From Thermodesulfobacteriota bacterium (GTDB lineage: Bacteria; Desulfobacterota_D; UBA1144; Nemesobacterales; UBA2774), in contig BQJP01000002.1 of NCBI GenBank assembly GCA_021604765.1, positions 85,129 to 149,128 of the forward strand: 64,000 bases of DNA. Direction: 5' to 3'. The position numbers and the translations under genes were made by a program. A model generated the notes under the pieces. The model made no database searches, was not told where the DNA came from, and saw only the letters and a list, made by a program, of their open reading frames with translations. Positions 17,718 to 29,449 of the stretch are shown here, piece by piece (positions within the stretch are counted from its first letter, which is position 1; each line of letters opens with the position of its first letter).

Positions 17718-20700
17718 ATGGCGCAACAACAAATAAGTCAAATATCCACTATCTACAAACCTAAAAATAAAATACGTATTGTTTCAGCTACTTCTCTTTT
17801 TGACGGTCATGATGCTGCAATTAATATAATGAGAAGAATCCTGCAATCATCAGGAGCAGAGGTAATCCACCTTGGTCATAACCGATCAGCAGAAGAAATT
17901 GTAAACACAGCAATCCAAGAGGACGTACAGGCAATCGCAGTAACATCCTATCAGGGCGGCCATATCGAATTCTTTAAATATATGTATGACCTGCTTCGGG
18001 AAAGAAGCTCGGGACAAATAAAAATTTTTGGAGGAGGAGGAGGTACGATACTCCCATCTGAAATAGAGGAACTCCACAAGTACGGCATAGCTAGAATTTA
18101 TACTCCTGATGATGGAAGAGAAATAGGGCTTCAGGGAATGGTTAACGATCTACTGAGCGAGATAGATTACCCAACCGGTGAGATTGCCCCCAAAAATATT
18201 CTAGAAAATATAAGACAAAAATCAATTAGTGCCCTAAGCAGCTTAATATCAGCATTTGAGAATGAGAACAAGTCAGCAGTTCCAATCATTCAGGAAATTA
18301 ATCAGAAGTTAAAAAGTATGCCCCATATTCCTGTCCTGGGGGTTACGGGAACCGGGGGCGCAGGAAAGTCTTCAATTGTAGATGAACTGGTGCGCCGTTT
18401 TTTGACAGACTTTGGAGACAAAAGAATTGCCATACTTTCTGTTGACCCTTCGAAAAGAAAAACCGGAGGAGCACTACTTGGTGACAGGATCAGGATGAAC
18501 TCTGTAAATAGTGATCGTGTATATATGCGCTCTATGGCTACTCGTCAGTCAAACCTCGCTCTATCAAAACACGTTCCCGAAATTATTAGTATTTTAAAGT
18601 ATGCGGGTTTTGATTTAATAGTGCTCGAAACCTCAGGCATTGGTCAGTCGGACACAGAGATTGTCGGACTCTCAGACACGTCACTATATGTAATGACCTC
18701 TGACTACGGCGCTGCAACACAGCTTGAAAAAATAGATATGCTTGATTACGCGGACTTAGTGGCTATGAACAAATTTGATAAAAACGGCGCTATAGATGCG
18801 CTACGTGATGTGCGCAAACAATACAGGCGTAACAACCTGCTATGGGATTCAAAAGATGAGGATCTCCCTATATACGGAACCACAGCTTCTATGTTTAATG
18901 ATTCTGGCGTAGATGATTTATACCGCGCTATAATAAAAACCGTCTCAGAGAAAACAGATACCCCTTTAATTTCCAAGTATGAGGGGAGTTCTAAATCAAA
19001 TGTAGAAAAATTCATTATCCCACCCAAAAGAACACGTTATCTTTCTGAGATCACAGAGACAATTCATAACTACAACGTCTGGGTAAATAAACAGGCTGAA
19101 ACAGCAGAGAAGCTTTATGGAATAAAAACAGCAATTGACTCTATCAACGATGACAAAATTTCAAATGAAGCACGGAATGTTTTAGATGAGCTTTATCAAA
19201 AAACATTACAAGAACTTGATCCGAATAATAGAAAAATTCTTGAGAACTGGGAAGATAAGAAAAAATCCTATCATACTGATTCATATGTTTATAAAATCAG
19301 GGGTAAAGATATCAAAACCAAGACCTATACAACGTCTCTTTCTATGAACCGCATCCCCCGCATTTCACTTCCGGCTTATAGCGGACACGGTGATATCCTG
19401 AGATGGAGCCTTCAAGAAAATGTGCCCGGTGAATTCCCATTTACGGCAGGAGTATTTCCATTTAAAAGACAGAACGAAGACCCTACACGGATGTTTGCTG
19501 GAGAAGGTGGGCCCGAGAGAACAAATAAGAGGTTTCATTACGTTTCTTTAAATACCCCGGCCAAGAGGCTCTCGACAGCGTTTGATTCCGTGACGCTCTA
19601 TGGAGAGAACCCCGACTGTCGCCCTGACATCTACGGTAAAATTGGCAACTCAGGGGTATCAATTGCATGCCTAGACGATGCCAAAAAACTATACAGCGGT
19701 TTTGATCTTTGTGATCCTTCCACTTCTGTTTCTATGACTATCAATGGCCCAGCTGCAATAGTGCTCGCATTTTTCTTAAACGCCGCCATCGATCAGCAGT
19801 GTGAGCTCTATATCCAGGAAAACGGCTTGGAAAAAGAGACGTGTAAAAAAACAAAAGACATCTATCAAACAATTGATCAAAATATTCCCCAATATAATGG
19901 AGAATTGCCTGAAGGGAATGACGGTCTGGGACTTATGCTCCTAGGAGTGTCAGGTGACCAAGTGCTGCCAAAACAAGTATATGAAAAGATAAAAAGTAAA
20001 ACACTTTCACAAGTTAGAGGAACTGTACAGGCAGATATACTAAAAGAAGACCAAGCGCAGAACACCTGCATATTTTCTACTGAGTCGTCGCTGAGAATAC
20101 AGGGAGATATACAGCAATACTTCATAGATCATAACATTCAAAACTTCTATTCGATCTCCATCTCTGGGTATCACATGGCCGAGGCTGGAGCCAACCCCAT
20201 AACCCAACTAGCATTTACCCTCGCAAACGGCTTTACCTTCGTAGAGTATTTCTTATCAAGAGGTATGGACATTGACGACTTTGCACCGAATTTCTCATTC
20301 TTCTTTTCTAACGGTTTGGAAGCAGAGTATACAGTGATCGGAAGGGTGGCTCGCAGGATTTGGGCAAAAGCCATGAAGTTAAAATATGGTGGCAATGAAC
20401 GCTCCCAAAAACTCAAATATCATATACAGACATCAGGAAGATCACTTCATGCACAGGAGATATCATTTAACGATATAAGAACCACTCTTCAGGCATTAAC
20501 AGCAATCTATGATAACTGTAATTCACTACACACAAATGCCTATGATGAAGCTATAACTACTCCTACGGAAGAATCAGTAAGAAGAGCAATAGCAATACAG
20601 CTCATTATCAACAGAGAGCTTGGCTCCGCCAAAAATGAGAATCCGCTTCAGGGCTCATTTTTTGTAGAGGAGCTTACCGATCTAGTAGAAGAAGCTGTGC

Positions 20701-21116
20701 TAGTTGAGTTTGATAGACTTACTGAAAGGGGCGGGGTATTGGGCGCTATGGAAAAAATGTATCAGAGGAGTAAGATCCAGGAAGAGTCGCTCTATTATGA
20801 AACTTTAAAAAATAGAGGAGAATATCCTGTTGTAGGAGTAAACACTTATTTATCAGACGACGGCTCACCCACTATTACACCAAAAGAAGTAATACGATCA
20901 ACCAAAGAAGAAAAAGATTATCAGGTCGAATTTGTTAATTCAGTAACAAGACGCTATAGAACAAAATCGGATGAAGTGATAAAAGAACTTCAGAATGCGG
21001 CAATTAATAACGAGAATACGTTTGAGAAAATAATGGAAGCTGTAAAGTTCTGTACATTAGGTGAGATTACTCATGCTCTTTATGAAGTAGGCGGTCAGTA
21101 CCGAAGGAATATGTAG
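17718..21116 (+). CDS. icmF: fused isobutyryl-CoA mutase-like protein (B12-binding + MeaB-like GTPase + mutase)
   Basis: B12-binding [28 protein letters not shown]-domain [12 protein letters not shown] and NKFDK; mutase [12 protein letters not shown]...[17 protein letters not shown]. Confidence 0.92.
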   Translation: MAQQQISQISTIYKPKNKIRIVSATSLFDGHDAAINIMRRILQSSGAEVIHLGHNRSAEEIVNTAIQEDVQAIAVTSYQGGHIEFFKYMYDLLRERSSGQIKIFGGGGGTILPSEIEELHKYGIARIYTPDDGREIGLQGMVNDLLSEIDYPTGEIAPKNILENIRQKSISALSSLISAFENENKSAVPIIQEINQKLKSMPHIPVLGVTGTGGAGKSSIVDELVRRFLTDFGDKRIAILSVDPSKRKTGGALLGDRIRMNSVNSDRVYMRSMATRQSNLALSKHVPEIISILKYAGFDLIVLETSGIGQSDTEIVGLSDTSLYVMTSDYGAATQLEKIDMLDYADLVAMNKFDKNGAIDALRDVRKQYRRNNLLWDSKDEDLPIYGTTASMFNDSGVDDLYRAIIKTVSEKTDTPLISKYEGSSKSNVEKFIIPPKRTRYLSEITETIHNYNVWVNKQAETAEKLYGIKTAIDSINDDKISNEARNVLDELYQKTLQELDPNNRKILENWEDKKKSYHTDSYVYKIRGKDIKTKTYTTSLSMNRIPRISLPAYSGHGDILRWSLQENVPGEFPFTAGVFPFKRQNEDPTRMFAGEGGPERTNKRFHYVSLNTPAKRLSTAFDSVTLYGENPDCRPDIYGKIGNSGVSIACLDDAKKLYSGFDLCDPSTSVSMTINGPAAIVLAFFLNAAIDQQCELYIQENGLEKETCKKTKDIYQTIDQNIPQYNGELPEGNDGLGLMLLGVSGDQVLPKQVYEKIKSKTLSQVRGTVQADILKEDQAQNTCIFSTESSLRIQGDIQQYFIDHNIQNFYSISISGYHMAEAGANPITQLAFTLANGFTFVEYFLSRGMDIDDFAPNFSFFFSNGLEAEYTVIGRVARRIWAKAMKLKYGGNERSQKLKYHIQTSGRSLHAQEISFNDIRTTLQALTAIYDNCNSLHTNAYDEAITTPTEESVRRAIAIQLIINRELGSAKNENPLQGSFFVEELTDLVEEAVLVEFDRLTERGGVLGAMEKMYQRSKIQEESLYYETLKNRGEYPVVGVNTYLSDDGSPTITPKEVIRSTKEEKDYQVEFVNSVTRRYRTKSDEVIKELQNAAINNENTFEKIMEAVKFCTLGEITHALYEVGGQYRRNM

Positions 21117-21123
21117 CAGTATA

Positions 21124-21723
21124 TTAAAGTTTGCTATACCATTCAATAGCATCTTCCAGTCTGTCATTACCCCAAAATATTTCTCCACCTATTACAAAAG
21201 TAGGTGCGCCGAATATAGATTTATCTGCTGCTAGCTGGGTTTCTTCTCTTAATTTATCTTTATTTTCCTGGGTTTTTGCTTGAGTGATTATCTGAGCCGC
21301 ATCCAATCCTAATGCATTCAAAATTGAAGATAAAACTTCTTCATTTGAAATATCTTTATCCTCTGAAAAGTTTGCTATGAATACTGATTTAATAAACTCT
21401 GCTACCCAGCTCTCATCCTCAAAAGCAACCGATACTCTTGCGGCCAGCAAACCATTTCTTGGAAATTGGCTTGGATGAGTAAATGGTATCCCGTACTTCT
21501 CACTCAAGCGCATTATGTCACGCCACATATATTCTCCTTTGGCTTTGTAAATATTAAAAGGCGACGTATCCCATCCCTGAGTGTTGAAAATTGGCCCAAG
21601 TAAAAATGGTTTCCATTTTATTCTTATATTGTGGTTTTGAGCAAGTTCATCAATACGGTATACGGATAGATATGAATATGTACTTGCAAAATCAAACCAG
21701 AATTCAAAACTAGATTCATCCAT
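21124..21723 (-). CDS. DsbA-family 2-hydroxychromene-2-carboxylate isomerase-like protein
   Basis: EFWFDFASTYSYLSVYRID...WKPFLLGPIF...SIFGAPTFVIGGEIFWGNDRLED. Confidence 0.85.
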   Translation of the reverse strand: MDESSFEFWFDFASTYSYLSVYRIDELAQNHNIRIKWKPFLLGPIFNTQGWDTSPFNIYKAKGEYMWRDIMRLSEKYGIPFTHPSQFPRNGLLAARVSVAFEDESWVAEFIKSVFIANFSEDKDISNEEVLSSILNALGLDAAQIITQAKTQENKDKLREETQLAADKSIFGAPTFVIGGEIFWGNDRLEDAIEWYSKL

Positions 21724-21734
21724 AGTTTATATCC

Positions 21735-21773
21735 AAAAAATCCCACTCAGGAGTTTAATCCTAAATGGGATTT
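21735..21773 (-). terminator. terminator after ferritin gene
   Basis: Minus strand AAATCCCATTTAGGATTAAACTCCTGAGTGGGATTTTTT. Confidence 0.7.
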
Positions 21774-21813
21774 GAGTTTAATGAACATTCATAAATTGAA
21801 AAAACATTATCAG

Positions 21814-22311
21814 CTACTGAGCAGAGCTTCTCTCAGAGAGCTGTGTATCCAAAATAAGGAGAGCTGAACCACTGTCGCCTGCCAACTTTAATTTATCTAA
21901 AATCTCTTGCGCAGTTTTTTCTTCCTCTACTTGCTCCTGTATGAACCACTGTAATTCTACAGTTGTGGCATGATCACTTTCACTAATAGCCTGCTCATAG
22001 AGTTTATTAATCATTCCTGTAACTTCTCTTTCATGGTCTAGAACGATCTGGAACATTTCTTTTAGAGACTTAAATTTGGTCTGTGGTTTTCCTATTGATT
22101 GTAGAACCACTCTTCCGTCACGGTTAAGAATGTAGTCAAATATTCGCATGGCATGTCCAAGCTCTTCCTCGCTCTGCAGTCTCATCCAGGTTGCAAAACC
22201 ACCCATATTAATAGATTCGCAATAAGCCGCCATGGATAAATATGTATATGAAGAAAAATATTCGTTCTTTATTTGATCGTTTAGAGCATCCTGAATTTCT
22301 TTACTTAGCAT
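21814..22311 (-). CDS. ftnA: bacterial non-heme ferritin
   Basis: ALNDQIKNEYFSSYTYLSMAAYCE...RLQSEEELGHAMRIFDYI...LQWFIQEQVEEEKTA. Confidence 0.93.
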   Translation of the reverse strand: MLSKEIQDALNDQIKNEYFSSYTYLSMAAYCESINMGGFATWMRLQSEEELGHAMRIFDYILNRDGRVVLQSIGKPQTKFKSLKEMFQIVLDHEREVTGMINKLYEQAISESDHATTVELQWFIQEQVEEEKTAQEILDKLKLAGDSGSALLILDTQLSERSSAQ

Positions 22312-22562
22312 TTTAACCTCCGATTCTGGTGATTTCCTTATTCAAGTCCAACATTTTTCGTTTATATATTATCCCATATATTGCTACTAATTTCAAGTAA
22401 TTATTAGGTGGGAATAATTACCATTTAGAATGGCCAGAACATTAAACTGAAGACTAAGGAACTAATTTCAAAATTGAGTCTCTAAATCTAGAACCCTATG
22501 TCAAATTGGCTTTTGTATGATTTCCAATAATAATAGTAAATAATTTAAGTTCAGATCTTATA

Positions 22563-23837
22563 ATGACTAATTCCTCAAATAAAAGTAAACACGGCGAAAT
22601 TTTAAGTTGGTGCATGTATGACTGGGCAAATTCGGCGTTTGCCACAACAGTCATGGCAGCGGTGCTGCCGGTTTACTACAGTCAGGTTGCGGGTGTGACC
22701 TTACCAGGTAACACTGCTACAGCCTACTGGGGCTATACAACTGCTATTGCTCTACTAATAACTGCTCTGCTGGCTCCAATTATGGGAGCTATAGCTGATT
22801 ACTCTGGTTCAAAGAAAAAACTCCTTATGACATTTGCCGGTATTGGTATTTTTGCAACAGCACTTCTTTATTTTGTTACTACCGGAGATTGGTTCATGGC
22901 ATCTCTGTTTTTTATTATAGGTAACATTGGATTTGCAACCTCTGAGGTGTTTTATAATTCGCTTCTTCCCGAAGTTGCCGGACCCGGGAATATCGATCAG
23001 GTATCCACAAAAGGGTATGCACTTGGTTACCTTGGAGGAGGAATTTTACTTGGTATTAATGTCTTGATGATTGAATTCATGGAAGACAAAATGCTTGCAA
23101 CCCGCCTTTCTTTTGTAACAGTTTCAATTTGGTGGGCTGTCTTTACAATACCTATAATAAGAAATGTTAGAGAACCGAAAGTAACACAAATTAAAGAACC
23201 AAATATCAATCCTTTCACGGCCGGTTTTAAAAGACTCGGTGTAACTTTTAAAGAACTTAGAAATTATAGGCAATTATTTCTTTTCTTAATCGCTTTCTGG
23301 ATCTACAACGACGGAATAGGAACCATAATAAAGATGGCAACTATATATGGTGCTGAAATAGGTATTGATCAGACTACTTTAATTGGGGCACTTCTAATGA
23401 CTCAATTCGTTGGAATTCCATTTGCGTTTGCCTTTGGCAGACTAGCTACTTACATCGGCACAAAAAACTCGATCCTGCTTGGACTTTTTGTATATACCAT
23501 TATTTCTATCGGCGGTTACTTTATGCAGACAGCACTTCACTTTTGGATTCTAGCCTTTCTGGTAGGTACTGTGCAGGGTGGAACGCAAGCCCTAAGTCGA
23601 TCATTGTTTGGCTCAATGCTGCCCAAATCAAAGACTTGTGAATTTTATGGCTTCTATGGAATGAGTTCAAAGTTTGCAGGTATTGTAGGACCTTTGGTTT
23701 TTGCCGTTGTAACCCAGCTTGCAGGCTCAAGCAGATTGAGCATCGTATCACTAATAGTGTTCTTTATTTTAGGGGCTTTTTTACTCAATAAAGTGGATGA
23801 AAAAGAGGGCTTTAGAATCGCACAGGAAAACGGATAA
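22563..23837 (+). CDS. MFS transporter, UMF1/Atg22-like
   Basis: WCMYDWANSAFATTVMAAVLPVYYSQVAG; APIMGAIADYSGSKKKLL; about 12 TM segments. Confidence 0.9.
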   Translation: MTNSSNKSKHGEILSWCMYDWANSAFATTVMAAVLPVYYSQVAGVTLPGNTATAYWGYTTAIALLITALLAPIMGAIADYSGSKKKLLMTFAGIGIFATALLYFVTTGDWFMASLFFIIGNIGFATSEVFYNSLLPEVAGPGNIDQVSTKGYALGYLGGGILLGINVLMIEFMEDKMLATRLSFVTVSIWWAVFTIPIIRNVREPKVTQIKEPNINPFTAGFKRLGVTFKELRNYRQLFLFLIAFWIYNDGIGTIIKMATIYGAEIGIDQTTLIGALLMTQFVGIPFAFAFGRLATYIGTKNSILLGLFVYTIISIGGYFMQTALHFWILAFLVGTVQGGTQALSRSLFGSMLPKSKTCEFYGFYGMSSKFAGIVGPLVFAVVTQLAGSSRLSIVSLIVFFILGAFLLNKVDEKEGFRIAQENG

Positions 23838-23942
23838 TATCAAAAAAATACAAGTCCAAAAAAACTAATAAAGAAAATCCACAAATTTTGTTAAAATAAC
23901 CTATGTTTACAGTTATTTGCATTTAAAACAAGACATTTTACC

Positions 23943-24164
23943 TGTGGATAACTTTCAAAATTGTGTAAATTTTATGAAAAAATTCAGAAGAAATTAGTTG
24001 GCAAAATACTTATGTAACCTACTGTAATTATGTAATAATAAAAAAAAACTTGACAAGCTATTTTACGATCTGTTAGGATGTATTCTACTGGATTGGATGG
24101 GGCATTTCATAGACTAATTTTCTACACGAAAGTTATCCACATGCTGTTGATAATTTGTGGATAA
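23943..24164. promoter_or_regulatory. DnaA boxes upstream of dnaA
   Basis: TGTGGATAA at 23943-23951 and 24156-24164; TTATCCACA at 24133-24141. Confidence 0.75.
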
Positions 24165-24195
24165 GTTGTCTTTTGGAAGGAGCATCGGAGGATAA

Positions 24196-25695
24196 TTGAC
24201 TACAAAACGAACGCCCCAAATACATGACCTTAAATCTCTCTTCTCTGAAAGAGGTAATGATGATAGTGGATTAGAATTTTTTATAACCCAATCGGATCTT
24301 CCTAATTCCATTTCAGAGCAAAGATTGGACTCAAACCAATCTTCAAAAAATGTAGGCTGGGATGAAGTACTTAAAAGGATAGAAAAGAAATCTAATCCAC
24401 AAGTATTCTTCTGGTTTTCACCACTAAAGGCTATTACTGAGTCTGAAAATACTTTAGTGCTGATGGCGAAAAATGAGTTCGACAAGGACTGGATTGAAAA
24501 TCACTACCTGGAGTTTATTGCTGATACGGTAAAGGAAATTTACGGTATCGATGTGGAAGTAAAAATAGTGTCAGAAAATAGTGATCATAATCAAAAAGAT
24601 ACAACCCATTCTAAAAAGCTCAATAAACAAACTGAGCAGAAATCCGACTTATTTACAGGTTTTTTAAGTCCTAACTATACTTTCGATAGGTTTATAGTAG
24701 GACCAAGTAACCAGTTTGCCCATGCTGCTTCAACTGCAGTTGCAAGAAAGCCCGGAGAATCTTACAACCCTTTATTTATTTACGGTGGGGTTGGGCTTGG
24801 AAAAACTCACCTTATAAACGCAATTGGAAACTCAGTCTTAAAGTCAACATCAAATATGGCGCGAGTCTGCTGCATCTCTGCTGAGCACTTTACTAACCAG
24901 GTGATAAACAGTATTAAGTCAAATAAGATGGAGGAATTTAGAAACAGGTACAGATTTGGTTGTGATGTCCTGCTTATTGATGACATACAGTTTATAGCTG
25001 GTAAAGAAAGTACACAAGAAGAGTTTTTCCACACCTTTAACACACTATATGAATCCAAGAAACAGATTGTTCTAACCAGTGATAAGTCTCCAAAGGATAT
25101 GTCATATTTAGAGGAAAGACTCAGGTCCAGGTTTGAGTGGGGATTAATAACGGACATACAACCTCCTGAGACTGAAACTAGGATAGCAATTATTAAAAAT
25201 ATTGCTGAGAGCCAGGGAATACTACTACCAAATGAGGTAGGGCTATATATAGCAAAGAACACTACGTCGAACATTAGAGAATTAGAGGGAACACTGACAA
25301 ATATTATCGCTCATGCAAAACTTCTTAATGCGGAGATTTCCTTAGATCTTGCTAAAGAAGTATTAAAAAACATAGTCAAAAATCAGGATAATAGATTTGT
25401 CACTATAGAAAGTATCCAGAAAGAAGTTGCAAACTACTACGGAATGAGAGTGCAGGATCTAAAATCAGATAGAAAGCAAAAAAACATTGCGGTACCAAGA
25501 CAAGTTACTATGTATTTAGCACGAAGGTACACGGGCGCTTCGTATCCGGAGATTGGAGAAAAGTTTGGCGGTAAAGATCATTCTACTGTAATACACGCTG
25601 TTAAAAAAATAGAAAAGCTTCTGGGAAACGATCATTCAATAACAAATATTGTGGATACTTTATCTAAAAAAATTGAAACTCTAATGAGTGGATAA
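24196..25695 (+). CDS. dnaA: chromosomal replication initiator DnaA
   Basis: TFDRFIVGPSNQFAHAA...NPLFIYGGVGLGKTHLINAIGN...DVLLIDDIQFIAGKE; C-term YPEIGEKFGGKDHSTVIHAVKK; TTG start after GGAGG. Confidence 0.97.
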   Translation: MTTKRTPQIHDLKSLFSERGNDDSGLEFFITQSDLPNSISEQRLDSNQSSKNVGWDEVLKRIEKKSNPQVFFWFSPLKAITESENTLVLMAKNEFDKDWIENHYLEFIADTVKEIYGIDVEVKIVSENSDHNQKDTTHSKKLNKQTEQKSDLFTGFLSPNYTFDRFIVGPSNQFAHAASTAVARKPGESYNPLFIYGGVGLGKTHLINAIGNSVLKSTSNMARVCCISAEHFTNQVINSIKSNKMEEFRNRYRFGCDVLLIDDIQFIAGKESTQEEFFHTFNTLYESKKQIVLTSDKSPKDMSYLEERLRSRFEWGLITDIQPPETETRIAIIKNIAESQGILLPNEVGLYIAKNTTSNIRELEGTLTNIIAHAKLLNAEISLDLAKEVLKNIVKNQDNRFVTIESIQKEVANYYGMRVQDLKSDRKQKNIAVPRQVTMYLARRYTGASYPEIGEKFGGKDHSTVIHAVKKIEKLLGNDHSITNIVDTLSKKIETLMSG

Positions 25696-25721
25696 ACAGT
25701 GCAAAACTTTGTGTGTGTATT

Positions 25722-25930
25722 TGTGGATAAAAAGTTAAAATGTGTATATGATTAAGTTCCTGTGGATAAGGGTTGACAAACTACAAAAAACATCAACATG
25801 TCTATCAACATAAAAAACACAAAATATCACTTTAAAAACGGGGCAAAGAGGGTATTTGTCCACAAATTCACATACCCTACTATTATTACTACTATATATA
25901 AGAATAATATTTAATATTATAGAAATAGGA
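25722..25930. promoter_or_regulatory. candidate oriC segment between dnaA and dnaN
   Basis: TGTGGATAA at 25722-25730 and 25761-25769, TTGTCCACA at 25856-25864, then AT-rich tract from about 25870. Confidence 0.65.
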
Positions 25931-25938
25931 GTAGAGAT

Positions 25939-27039
25939 ATGAAATTTACAACCCAGGTACAAGATTTCTCACTAAAATTAGGATTGGTTCAAGGAATTTC
26001 TGAAAGACGAGCAACTATGCCTGTTCTCTCTCATGTTCTTGTTACTTTAAAAAATAATAAGATTGAAATTTCTGCAACTGATCTTGAAACAACTATGAGC
26101 ACTTGGTGTGATGCTGAAATTCAAAAGGAAGGTAGTTTAGCAATTCCTGCGAGAAAATTATATGAGATTGTTAAAGAGCTTCCAGACGGTCAAATTGAAC
26201 TTGAAGAAATTGGCAATCACTGGGTTGAAATCAGAAGCTCTTCTGCAAACTTTAAGATTGCAGGGCTTCCGAGTGAGGATTTTCCCATTATCCCAGAGCT
26301 GCATTCAGATAATTTGTTTAGCGTAGAGAGTTTTGTTATAGAGGACATGATATCGAAAACGATATTTGCAGTTTCTCCAGACGAACTAAGAAGAAATCTT
26401 GCTGGTATATATTTCGAGGAGTCAAGTGAGAAGAATTTGAGGCTCGTCGCTACAGATGGGCATCGTTTATCACTTGTAGAAAAGAAGATTGATGGTGGAG
26501 TTAAATTTGATAAAGGATTTGTAGTTCCTAAAAAAGGTGTTGCGGAGCTTAGAAAGGTTTTAAGATTATCTGAAACTGTCAAGATTGGAGTTGGGGACAA
26601 CTTCTTTATGGCCGAAGGGGAGAATATAGTTCTCATAGCAAGGCTTATAGACGCAGATTTTCCAGACTATAAACAAGTAACACCAGAGGTAACAAAAGTA
26701 ACAATTAGTATCGGCAAAGATGAACTCTTAAGCGCTTTAAAAAGAGTTTCAATTCTTTCTTCAGAAAAAACTAGAAGCATAAAACTTAATATTGAAAAAG
26801 GTACGATGACTTTAGTTTCGGTTTCTCCGGAATTCGGCGAAGCCAAAGAATCTATTGCAATAGACTATTCTGGAGAACCTACAGAGCTCGGGTTTAATGC
26901 TAGGTATCTCATGGATGTGCTAGAGGCCATTACGCAAGAAAAAGTTCAGATCGGTCTAATTGACGAGCTTAGCCCTGCAGTTGTTAAACCAGAAGACAAT
27001 GAGGTTTACATGTCTGTAATTATGCCTATGAGGGTATAA
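25939..27039 (+). CDS. dnaN: DNA polymerase III beta sliding clamp
   Basis: ISATDLETTMSTWCDAEI..., RRNLAGIYFEE...LVATDGHRLSLVEK, C-term SPAVVKPEDNEVYMSVIMPMRV. Confidence 0.97.
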   Translation: MKFTTQVQDFSLKLGLVQGISERRATMPVLSHVLVTLKNNKIEISATDLETTMSTWCDAEIQKEGSLAIPARKLYEIVKELPDGQIELEEIGNHWVEIRSSSANFKIAGLPSEDFPIIPELHSDNLFSVESFVIEDMISKTIFAVSPDELRRNLAGIYFEESSEKNLRLVATDGHRLSLVEKKIDGGVKFDKGFVVPKKGVAELRKVLRLSETVKIGVGDNFFMAEGENIVLIARLIDADFPDYKQVTPEVTKVTISIGKDELLSALKRVSILSSEKTRSIKLNIEKGTMTLVSVSPEFGEAKESIAIDYSGEPTELGFNARYLMDVLEAITQEKVQIGLIDELSPAVVKPEDNEVYMSVIMPMRV

Positions 27040-27143
27040 TATAATTTGTTGGCGTTGCAATAAATTGACATTATTAATTGTGGTTTAAAGTTGGATTCTA
27101 AGATAGATTTTGTATCAGCCTTAGTCAGCAGCAACTATAATAT

Positions 27144-27881
27144 ATGCTTGATATTTTATTCCCAAAAATCTGCCCTTCCTGCAAAAAGGTGTCACTCAAA
27201 AATGAGAAGCTTTGTAAGACATGTTTAAGTGATATAAGGTTCCTTAATAATTGGAATTTGTGCAGTAAATGCGGGGTTCCCTTCGGATATTTTGATAGTA
27301 ATAACAAAGATAATTCAATGCTTGAATCTGACAGCGCTGGCCATCTTTGTGGCAAATGTATTCAAAACAGTTACTGCTTTGAAAAGGCCCGCTCTATTGC
27401 TATTTACGAAGGCAGCATCAGAGATCTTATAATAGGCTTTAAATACGAAGGCAAATTGAGCTACGGAGAGCTTCTTTTAGAGATTATAAAAACCAATTTC
27501 CCTGAGGATTTAGATGAGTTTGATTCTGTAGTGCCAGTCCCATTACATATAGATAAATTAAGGCATAGGGAGTACAACCAATCCGTAATTTTTGCTAGCG
27601 GGATTGCAAAGCATAATGGTAGTAAGTGTGACTTATTCGGACTTAAGAGGATAAGGGATACCGTTCCGCAAATAGAAATAAAAAATGAAAATGAGAGAAG
27701 AAGGAATGTAAAGGGGGCTTTTTCAATTTCAAAAGATAAGAGTTATAAAGATGAGTCAGTGTTAATAGTCGATGATGTTTTTACTTCAGGCTCAACGAGT
27801 GATGAGTGTTCTAAAATGCTACTTAAATCAGGAGCTTACAAAGTTCAGGTGCTCACTCTCACAAGGGCTCAGGCAATGTAA
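27144..27881 (+). CDS. comF: ComF-family phosphoribosyltransferase
   Basis: Zn-ribbon CPSCKK...LCKTC...CSKCG; RHREYNQSVIFASGIAK; SVLIVDDVFTSGSTSDECSKMLL. Confidence 0.93.
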   Translation: MLDILFPKICPSCKKVSLKNEKLCKTCLSDIRFLNNWNLCSKCGVPFGYFDSNNKDNSMLESDSAGHLCGKCIQNSYCFEKARSIAIYEGSIRDLIIGFKYEGKLSYGELLLEIIKTNFPEDLDEFDSVVPVPLHIDKLRHREYNQSVIFASGIAKHNGSKCDLFGLKRIRDTVPQIEIKNENERRRNVKGAFSISKDKSYKDESVLIVDDVFTSGSTSDECSKMLLKSGAYKVQVLTLTRAQAM

Positions 27882-27948
27882 TTTTATTTGACTTTAAAGT
27901 ACCTTTACTTTAGATTTAAACTATAAGATTAAGTAGATTACTTAAACT

Positions 27949-29448
27949 ATGTACGGACGATTTGTAGGATTAGATATAGGTAGCAAAGATATTAAGGTCT
28001 CCCTGATTAAGAAAGGATTAAGGGATGTCCAATTGCTGCAGACAATTAGAACTGAAACTTCCCCTTCGCCTCAAGGAGATTCCAACCCACTAGCAGAAAT
28101 ATTCCAAGCTTACTCACTTCCAAAGGGTGATATAGCAACATCTATTTCCGAAAATCCGGCGTCTATAAGGGTTATCGATTTCCCCTTCTCCGACCCTAAG
28201 AAGATAGACTTGGTTTATGAATACGAACTTGAAAATCTTTCAACATTTGATCCTAAGAAAAAAATACACGGCTATCACCTTGTCAAAAATGGGACAGGAA
28301 GCGAAGCGCTGGTATGCGTGTTTGAGAAAGACCAAGTTGGAGATTTGATTGGATCTTTTAATGAACATGGAATAGATCCGAAAATTATCACCTACACGCC
28401 CCTAGCTTTTGGTGCTCTTGATGAGTTTCTTCCTAGTGAGAGACCCTTGCTACTTATAGATATTGGCGATAGTGAAATTAGTTATGCATTATTTGATGAA
28501 AAAGGAATTCGGCGAGTCAGGTCCTCAACCAAGCCCGTTGAGTTGTTTTTAAATAAACTCGCTGAGCATGAAGAACTTGATTATAATCAGGATTTTAGTC
28601 AGTTAGCGATAGGGGACGAAAACTTATCTAACATAGAAGAGTATTTTGCCCCAATACTTGGTGAAATTAAAAAGACTCTGCAGTTTTTCGAGCTTGAGGT
28701 CAAAGATACTATAAAGATAATTGAAATTTCAGGCCCTTTATCACTAATAAAGGGAATGGCTGATTTTCTTAAAAATCGTCTCAATAAAGATGTTAGAAAA
28801 ATATATATACCTGATCTTGGGGCTGATAAATCTCCATTATATGCAAAATCTTATGCATTGGCACTCTATGGAAGCTCCTTTAAAAATGAATATTTAAACT
28901 TTAGGAAAGACGAATTTAAATACGTAGGTGTAGATAATGAACTAAGGAAAGCATTTATGGTTCCCGGCATATTGTTAGGGATATTAATACTGTTTCTTAT
29001 ATATACTTCAGCTTCTTCGTACTATGAACTTAAGGACAGTGTCGATGAAATGGAGACTCAAATAGCTCAGGTGGTAAAAGACACGTTCCCTGATGTTAAG
29101 GTTATTCCCAAACCTGTGTTATACATGCAAAGCGAGGTCGGAAAGGTTAGGGAGAAACTTGATTTGATCGAAGGGGTGCAAGGTGGTCAAACACCTCTTG
29201 ATGCCTTAAAAGATATTTCAAGCAGTTTGCCTGAGAGCCTGAAATTAACAGTCAATGATATAAAGTTTGAAAGCGATGATAAAATAAAGATACAGGGTAT
29301 TTGTGGATCATATCAAGAAGTTGCAGAGATAGAAGAAGCTCTTAAGAAGTCCGGTATGTTTGAGACAGTTACCAGAAACCAAACTGGTAATGCCAATGAC
29401 GGTAAAACAAAATTTGAAATATCTGTAGTACTAAAATCCAAGGCTTAA
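27949..29448 (+). CDS. GspL/PilM-like pilus/type II secretion assembly protein
   Basis: FVGLDIGSKDIKVSLIKKG actin-like fold; EYLNFRKDEFKY; single TM then PilN-like periplasmic domain. Confidence 0.75.
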   Translation: MYGRFVGLDIGSKDIKVSLIKKGLRDVQLLQTIRTETSPSPQGDSNPLAEIFQAYSLPKGDIATSISENPASIRVIDFPFSDPKKIDLVYEYELENLSTFDPKKKIHGYHLVKNGTGSEALVCVFEKDQVGDLIGSFNEHGIDPKIITYTPLAFGALDEFLPSERPLLLIDIGDSEISYALFDEKGIRRVRSSTKPVELFLNKLAEHEELDYNQDFSQLAIGDENLSNIEEYFAPILGEIKKTLQFFELEVKDTIKIIEISGPLSLIKGMADFLKNRLNKDVRKIYIPDLGADKSPLYAKSYALALYGSSFKNEYLNFRKDEFKYVGVDNELRKAFMVPGILLGILILFLIYTSASSYYELKDSVDEMETQIAQVVKDTFPDVKVIPKPVLYMQSEVGKVREKLDLIEGVQGGQTPLDALKDISSSLPESLKLTVNDIKFESDDKIKIQGICGSYQEVAEIEEALKKSGMFETVTRNQTGNANDGKTKFEISVVLKSKA

Positions 29449-29449
29449 T

